A DNA stretch of 40,427 nt from Bacteroidales bacterium (lineage in GTDB: Bacteria > Bacteroidota > Bacteroidia > Bacteroidales > P3). The position numbers and the translations under genes were made by a program. Numbering within the stretch: the first letter of the stretch is position 1; each line of letters starts with the position of its first letter. Below, piece by piece: positions 7,110-16,100 of this stretch. The notes beneath the pieces were generated by a model. It searched no databases, had not been told where the DNA came from, and saw only the letters and a list, made by a program, of their open reading frames with translations. The stretch lies in assembly GCA_017958525.1 (NCBI GenBank), contig JAGDCN010000098.1, positions 1 through 40,427 of the forward strand, in the 5' to 3' direction.

Positions 7110-10100
7110 ATGAAAAAAGTATCATTGTTATCGGGAGTGATTTTCCTGATTTTGGCTTTTTCAGCCCAGAGTCAGATTGTCACCAAGTACCAACAAGGAT
7201 TTGAAGCGACAGGCGAGACGTATTCGTACAGCGTTGTGTCAGGAACGGCTACGCCGGTGACCAATGTTGCCACGTCGGGCAACCGAAGTCTGAAACTTTC
7301 GCACACATCTACCGAAACAATCGTGGTACTCGACACGATTGATTTCACCGACAACGGTTCGTTCCAGTATTTTTATCTGGACTTTATGCACATCTGCGAT
7401 GTCAATCCGTTGACTTGTGCATCGCAATCTAATGTTGCAACGGTAGAAGTCCGTCGTCCGTCGGAAACTGATTGGACACTTTTGGATGGTACGGACTACT
7501 ACGACAACTCGTGGGGCGGTGGTAGCACTGACTTCCTCGGAACGGACTCATACTCGCTGAAGTCGTATAGCACGTGGAGCGGTATTTCTTTAAACAACAC
7601 TTGGTGGAAGCGCGAGCGTTTTAAACTTGTGTTGCAGGTCACATCGGTGCCTTTGGCCGACCGTAAGTTGTTGATTCGTTTCCGTCTGCGTCCGCGCACT
7701 GCGGCAGGTACGACGAATTCAGGCTGGTATCTTGACAATGTGAAGGTGCAGGCAAGCCCCAACTCAATGCTGCTGCCAGTGATGACGATGCTTGACTATC
7801 CCGACCTTGAGATTTATCCCACAAGCCGGGCGACCCATCTGAAGGCCAATTTCCAGACGCCGCTGCCGCAGGGTATGTGCAACGACTCGGTGTATGTTGT
7901 GTATCAGTTTGGCAACGACGGCATTACACGTCACAACACGATGACTCCGGTTGTGGGCCAGCCAGGCAACTATGAGACCTATATCCCCTTCTGCGGCTAT
8001 GACACCATTGTCAGGTGGCGCATTGTGGGTAAGGATAATTCGGTGAACCACAACGAGACAGGCTTCCCTGCCGACGATGCAGGCTGGATGCAGTACCGAT
8101 CTGTGCGTGGTCAGGCGGCCTATAGGCAGATTGCGGATGTAGGCGACCCGCTATATACGCCAGGAACTTCGAGTACGATAATGTTCCCTAATTATGGTGA
8201 CTCGAAGACCGAGATTATTTTCGACAGCCTTGAGATGAGCCGCCATTTCGGCCCTGGTGCCATCACCCAAATCCGCTATCCAGTGGCTTCGAATATAACC
8301 AATTCGTCGCGTAATCGCGTGGTAATTAAGATGCGCAATGTTGATAACAGTTATGCATATACCTCTGAATACTACTATTCGACGGATTTCCAGAAGACGG
8401 TTTATGACTCGTCGCTGGTCATTACACAAAATGCCAGTACATTCGGAACTATTGATCTGCAAGATACCTTCTTTTATGCCGGCAAAGGCTTGATGCTTAC
8501 ATTCTATACCGACAATACTTCGTCCAACCCGTCGGCAGTGAATGTGAGGACTTTCAATTCTAGTACGAGCAACACAGGTTCGCTATTCAAAAGCTATGAT
8601 GTAAGTTCGGGTATCGATGTGTTCACATCGTCGTATTTCAAATCGGGTCTCCATTCTGCCACTCGTCCCAACTTTATGTTGCGTGTCAATACCAACCCCC
8701 CACTGATGTACGACTGTGGTATCAGCGGATATATACATCCTAACGATAGTACCCCGGGTGTAGCAAATATCAACAACGATGTCGTGGTGACCCTCAAGAA
8801 CTATGGAGCACAGCCTATAAATGCGGTTCGTATATACTATAGTGTTGATAATGGGATGCACCAATACTATGACTGGACTGGTAATTTAGCTGGAGGTGCA
8901 GAAACCAATGTCACCATCAGCACAACCCAACAATATGCTGCCGGTTACCACGAAATGCTTGCTTGGGTCGATGACTCGGTGACAACATCCGGTGTGCGTT
9001 ACAGAGACCACGAGCCGTTCAACGACACGTTGTGGACTCGTTTCATCACTTGCGACGGTCCGATGCACGGTGTTCGTGTTGTGGGTGGCTCGACTCCCGA
9101 CTATGCGTCGCTTGAGAAATTATTGTTTGCCCTCAGCCAGTGTGGTGTTGATGGCCCGTTGACTGTGAAGCTTGCTCCTGGTTATTACACCCCTCACACT
9201 TTCCCGGTCATTCCTGGCATTTCGGCCAACAATTATGTGCAGTTTGAACCCCTCAATGGTTCGGTGACCTTCGTGTCGGCAATGTCAGACACATCGCTGG
9301 TCAATTCGTTGGTGAACCTGCAGAGGACTCACCACGTGCGCTTCAAACGCATCAATTTCTTATCAAACGCTGCCAGCAATCCCGTCACCTATCTGGTGCG
9401 TATGGGTACCAATAGCGTAGGCTGCCAGTTCGATAGCTGTTCGTTCAGTGAAGTTCAGGGCGGTTCGATGTCCGAATCTTATATGGCCGCTTCGGCACTG
9501 CTCTATTCTGGCGGTGCAGACTCGCTGGTTATCAGTAATAACACTTTCAACCGTGGTACGATGGGTTTGAGTCTTGTCGGTCCTGCACAGGACAATATGG
9601 CCCACGGTAGTGTCGTCAGAGGCAACTTTTTCAACCATCAGGGTACAAACAGTATGGTTATCCGTAACCAGATTGATGCCGTTGTGGACAGCAACGTCTG
9701 CAACGAGGTCTATGCTAACTCAAGTTATGCTATCTTGTTGCAGGATTGTAGTGGCGCCACGCGAGTGACGCGCAACACGGTATATGTCACTTCTGGTGCT
9801 TCGTGTATCGGTGCCACACAACTCTATGGTACAGCCTCAGGATATGCTGTTGTAGCAAATAATATGTTGGTCAGCAACGATGATGGTACATCAAATATGC
9901 TAACTACACCTCTCAATATTATTACAGCCAACTACACTAAAGTCCTATATAACTCGGTGAAGATGACTGCACCGACGCGCAGCGGCATTGCTGCTGCTAC
10001 CTTTGGCGGCGGTGTGCTTGAAAACAGTATGTTCTACAACAACATTGTTACCTGCTTTGATACAGTGAACTTTGCATTCAACTACATCCCCACCGAGGAT

Positions 10101-13100
10101 GCTACTAATTATATAGGATACAATATATATTATTCTCGCGGACCACTCCTCAATAAATTCGATGGTATCAACTGCCTGACCTTTGCCAACTGGCAGAATC
10201 TTGTGCCAACCGACGGTAGTTCGCAGAATGTCAACCCGGCATTCCTCAGCAGTACGCTGACCGACCTGCGTTCGTACAGCCAAAATGTCAAGGGCCACGC
10301 TATCCCGTTTGCTGAGGTAAGCGACGACATCTTCGGCACACAGCGTGACTCTGTCGCGGCCTGTGTCGGCGCCTTCGAGTTCTCGGCGCTGCCCTACGAC
10401 TTTGAAATAGTTGAATTCCTTGAGCCGGTTGAATCCTACTGCGATGCACCTACGTCGGTGCCTCTGCGTGTTGTCATCAAGAACAGCGGTGTTAATTCTT
10501 TCAATCCAGCCACCAGTACTTCAAGTGTTCAGATATCTTGTGTTCGCGGCACCAATCCCGGTGTGCTCCTTCCCGGAGCATCTGGTTCGATGGTGATCAA
10601 CCGTACCATTCCAGCTCTCGACACCATTATCCTTACCACAAATATATCTATACCTTTCCCGACGCAGGGAATGCTTGACACCACCTATCATTTCTATGCT
10701 TGGCTGACCTCTACCATCGACCCCAACCCGGCCAACGATACATCAACAATCTTGGTCACATCCAACTATCACGCTCCGGCGCCTAATAGCATCAACGTCA
10801 ATAACGACTACGGTACTCCTGCAACAGTTACGGCCACCGGTGGCCTTCAAACGTGGCATTCGAATGTTTATACTGCCAGTACTGGAGTCCAGTCGCAAGT
10901 GTATTGGTATATCAGCCCCGACAGCGATACCCCCATCTGGCGTGGCAACACTTTCACCACTGACCCGCTTTACACCGACACGACGTTCTATATCCGTCAG
11001 AAGAGAGACTTTGCAATGCTCAAAATCAGCGAGGTGCAGATAAAGCAAAACCAACCTGGTGTGACCTACCCGATGCCACTGTGGATGAATGCATCGACCG
11101 CATTTGCAATCGAACTAATGAATGTCGGTGACTATCCTGTCAATCCGATGAATGATACTATATTTATAGTTAGTAATCAAAGTTCATTCAACAACAAAAT
11201 CTATAAGTTCCCGAATGTCACCGTTCAACCGGGTCAGTGTCTGGTACTGCAGTACAGATCGAATGTAGGAACTCCCGACTCGTCGGTGACGTTGAGTACT
11301 GCTACGCTGGCTCCACAGCAAACCACTAATCTGGGTATTCTCTACATCCATAACGGCGTTATTGAAGATGCCGTGGCCATCAACGACATAGTGTCCCAGA
11401 CAAACTGGAACAACAAGAACGTACCCACATCCTCGTGGTTCGGTCCTGGAATTATGCTTCCCGACAGCATCCCCACAGCGGGTGTTTACCGCAAAGGCTG
11501 GCCCCAATATCCGCAGTCGCTGACTAACTCGACGCTTCTGTGGGAGAGAGCCGACGATTCGCACAAGATGACGCTGGGTACGCCCAATAACAATCTGGTG
11601 CGCTATCGCGACAACGGATGCCTCGGTGAGACGGCTCCGGTGAATATCCACCTGATTAACCTGCCCGATGTCGATATGGCTATCGATGGTCTTGAACTCA
11701 ATGAAGGCTGCGGTCTTGGTCAACAACCTATCACCGTTGCCCTCCATAACCGCGGCGCCTATCCGAGTGGCGAACTGATTGTCCACTACAGCGTCACCGG
11801 TCATCCGCAGTACACTGGCCAGGCCATTACGCTGCAGACAGGATGCGATACCCTCGCCACCGGCGTTGCTGCTTCATCCACGTTGTTGCATACATTCTCG
11901 GCAGTTCCCGATTTCACCGTGGCATCGGCGTCTGTAGATTTTGATGTTACCGCCTGGGTTGAGAAAGTGACAGTCGATAACACAAATTTCAACGACACAG
12001 TCCGCCAGTCGCTCACCTCGCTCTTTATGCCTGCTGCACCCAATGTCAACCAGTATGACACTGTTGTGTATGACGGCACCCTGACTCTTCAATCGATCAC
12101 TCCTCCCACTGACTCGCTTGCTTGGTACGACCGAAATATGCAGCCCTTGGACACTGCTAACGTCTATACCACTGGCCACATCTACGAGGATGATACTTTG
12201 TATGTGTCTGCTTTCGGAGCACGTATTGAGAACTACGACGTAGGCAACTTAGCATCGAGTTCGCCGGCCAACAACTATCCGTCGCCTTACAATCCGAGGA
12301 AGAAATATGTCAAAGAACAATATCTCTATACCGCTAGCGACCTCGCTGCATCGGGCTTGCGTCCCGGAGCCATCCAGACATTGGCATTCTATCTTGACAC
12401 CATTCAAGGCCCTGGCACTATGACCTTCACCGACTATGTGATATCGGTTGGAACGACCTCACAGAATATATTTAGCTCAGTTAGCAACTGGCTGCCTGTT
12501 TCGACTGTCTATACTGCCAACAGCCTTACTATCTCCAATGCCGACAAGGGATGGGTGACCCACAACCTTGACAGCGCATTCCACTGGAATGGTACTGATA
12601 ATATTGTTGTCCAGATTACACGTTCTATTAATCCTGCCATAACACAAGGTGCAAGGACCCGCTACACTTCGGCCAACAATACCAATAAAGTCCTTTACAA
12701 AAATGACGATGCCGCAAGTGTGGCTGGCTTCACTGGCAACGGCTCGCGCAGCGCCAACCTTCCTGACATTAGGATCGGCTATGTGGGCTATGGCTGCGAG
12801 GGTCCGCGCGTACCGGTCTATATCACTGTCACTAACATTCCGCCATCGGATGCTTCGCTCGAATGGTCGGTCAATGGAGATGGCAGCGGTACCGGAACTG
12901 ATGGATATAATTCATGCGACAGCACTACTATCAGTGTTGCTCTTCGTAATCGCGGCACACAGTCAATTAATGGCTACACTATTGACTATTGGATTGACGA
13001 TCTGCACGGTGTCTATAACGGTACCACCGAAATTGACAGCAACGCCGTGTACACTCTGCCCATTACCAAGCACCTTTTCACTCCCGGTCGTCATCAGATG

Positions 13101-16100
13101 ATGATCGCGGTCACGATGCCTGGCGACACTGTCCAGTCGAACGACACCATTTCGCGCACCATCAAAGTCCGTTTCTGTGGAGGCAACTATCCTCTTGGTC
13201 CCAACGGTTTGTATCATAACTTCACATCGGCTCTTGACACCCTTTCCAATGCCGGTATCGACGGAGCTGTTGTATTTGATGTTCAGAATGGTACATACAA
13301 TGAGCAGCTGACGTTCGGCCCCGTTGATGGAGTGTCGGCAACCAACACAATAACATTCCGCGGCGATACTGCCGACAGAAGTGCCGTCAGTGTCCGATTT
13401 GCTCCGGTCAACAACAGCAACTATGTCATCAATATCAACGGTGCTCAGTTCCTCAACTTCGAGTCAATGGCATTCTATAGCCGCGCTACGGGCAACTACA
13501 ACAACGTCGTAACTATAGAGAATTCTAACCAAATCAGATTCAAAAATGATCTTATCCGCGTCAAGGGCGGTGTAAACAACATCAATGCATCAGGCATTAT
13601 CGTCGGTGATGATGTCAGAACCCTTTACATCGAGAAGAGCATCATCGACAGTGGTTACTATTCTGTCCGTTCGATGGTTTCTAACCCTGGTATGAGCGAG
13701 GGTATATATATGACCAACGACACTTTGACCAACTTTATGTTTATGGGTGTCTATATGCGCAAGGTCGATGATGTCCACGCCACAGGCAACCTCATCACCA
13801 CTGGTGCATCCAGCAATGGCAAGGCTCTTACTGGTGTCTTTGTCGCCCAGCACAACGGTCCTGTGTCTATAGAGCGCAACTCTATAATTATCAGCGACAA
13901 CTATACAGGAGCCAAGACAGGTATCCGAGTGGTAGATGTTAATGGTTCCAACGCCACACGTTCGCACATCCACAACAATATTTGTGCCATCAACGGTAAC
14001 AACAACAACTCGTCGGCAGGCATCTCTATCGACAGTAGTTCGTGGATCAATGCCTATTTCAACTCGTGCCAGGTCTATGCCGGTACAGGTACACAGGGAC
14101 GTACGTCAAAGGCAATGTATGTTGGAACGACCAGTTCGGGAATCTATATTCTGAACAATATCTTCTCGAACATCAGTGCCGGTTATGCCTTCTATGCCCA
14201 GTTGGCTGCCAACGTTACCAACTCGGACTATAACGACTACTATTCGTCGGCTGAAGACCGCCTGGCATACTGGGGTACGGAATGCGACACATTCTTTATC
14301 CTCCAGCAGACCAACGGTATGGACAACCACTCGATGAACGAGAAACCGTACTTTGTTTCGAATACCGACCTGCATCTCTCGATAGGTACGTTCTGCGAAC
14401 GTGCACAATACAACACCGAGGTGCCAAATGACATCGACCAGATGCTGCGTCCGCAGATTCCTAACCCCTGTATGGGAGCCCACGAGTTCATCCGTAAAAG
14501 CCACAACATCGCCGTGATGGAAATCCTCAAACCGGGCATCAAAACATATGCTACGCAGACAAGTGGCTTCACTGACAATATTGAAAGTGATACACTTTGG
14601 GTCGTCGCCAAGTTTACCAACGACGGTACTTCGACCGAAAGCAATCTGATTTGGTGGGCAGAAGTGAAGGATGTCACTCCGCAGTTGCGTTCCACAAACC
14701 GCGTTTTCGACGAGCTTCTACCGCAGGAAAGCATCATCGACTCGAACTACATAGTTATGCCTATCGGTGTCATCGACACACATATTGTTGTCGTCCACTT
14801 CCCGATGAGTAACGATTCTGTGCCCGAAAACAACGAACTTGAAAAAACATTCTTCCTCGACCCGGCATACAACTGGATGGCTGAGCAGGTCAAAAACTAC
14901 GACAGTGTCGGTTGCCGTCTCTACAACACCCCTGTTGGTGTCAAACTGAAGAATGTCGGCCGCAAGGCCTTCCCCGGCGGCTGGCAGGTGCCCGTCGGAT
15001 TCCAGGCAATTCTTCAAACTACAGGCATTACCGTTTCAACATTGCCGATATCGTTTGTCGAGAACCTTACGCTGCCTTACGATATCGAGCCGAATGAGTC
15101 TGTCACCCTCAACTTCAACACCACTCCGAACCTTTATCCTACAGGCAATGACAAGGATATTGTGGTTCGCATACGAGCTTGGGCAAGCCATCAGTATGAT
15201 CAGAAACCGTTCAACGACACCAGCTCATACCTGAATGTTAACTCGTATTATACTCCGCGTGCACCTATCGGAACAGACCTGCATATACCTTATGCTACTT
15301 GGGATACCATCTTTGCTACCCAGACTGATTATCCTCCTACGGGCAACCCCATCCACAATAAGATTCGTTGGCACCGCGATTCGACCGAAGCTCCATACTT
15401 CACTGCCAACACCTATGCTCGCTCTTGCTGGTGGGAGACTCCGCAGTATTTCCACGACAGCACATACTATCTCAGTACACTGATTACTCACGGCCAGAAT
15501 GCTTGCACAAGCTACTATAGTCCGGTTCACGTATTTCTGAACCCGCGTGTGCCTGTTGATATGTCTGTGCTCAGTGTTGTTGAACCTGTAGGCAATCGTG
15601 TATATATGCACAGTGATTCGGTGAAAGTGGCTCTGATCAACTATGGTTCTCAGACAATCACCAACATACCGGTTGTATATCAGCTCTTCAACCATTCTAA
15701 CAGCCTGCTTCAGGAGGTTAGGGAAGTGTGTACTGCCAACATAGCCCCCGATTCGGTATATGTGTTCAGATTTGACTCGCTGTTGCAGATCCCCTCGTGG
15801 TCAACTACAAACGCATATCATCTGCGTGTATGGACTGATATGCCGAACGAAAATGTCCGCTTGAACGATACTTTGCGCGAGTTTTCATACTTCAATGCAG
15901 TGCCTGACAATTTCTATCCAGACGCTGTTGTTGAAAACAAACCAGGCCTTGACATAACCCGCGTGGCATACAGTTCGCTCGACAACAATGTGTCGCCCGC
16001 AGGTCACAACTACATCAATTTTGCCAATGCATCGCTGCAAAAAGCAGCAATCAGTACACCTCAAATACTTGACACCGAATTGCCTGACTACAGTGGCAAC

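Noticed and set aside
11184..11804. 206-codon minus-strand frame inside the giant gene, with a similar one at 16902-17585
   Set aside because: Both lie wholly within the giant coding sequence and show only the reverse image of its codon bias; no start context or domain is seen.
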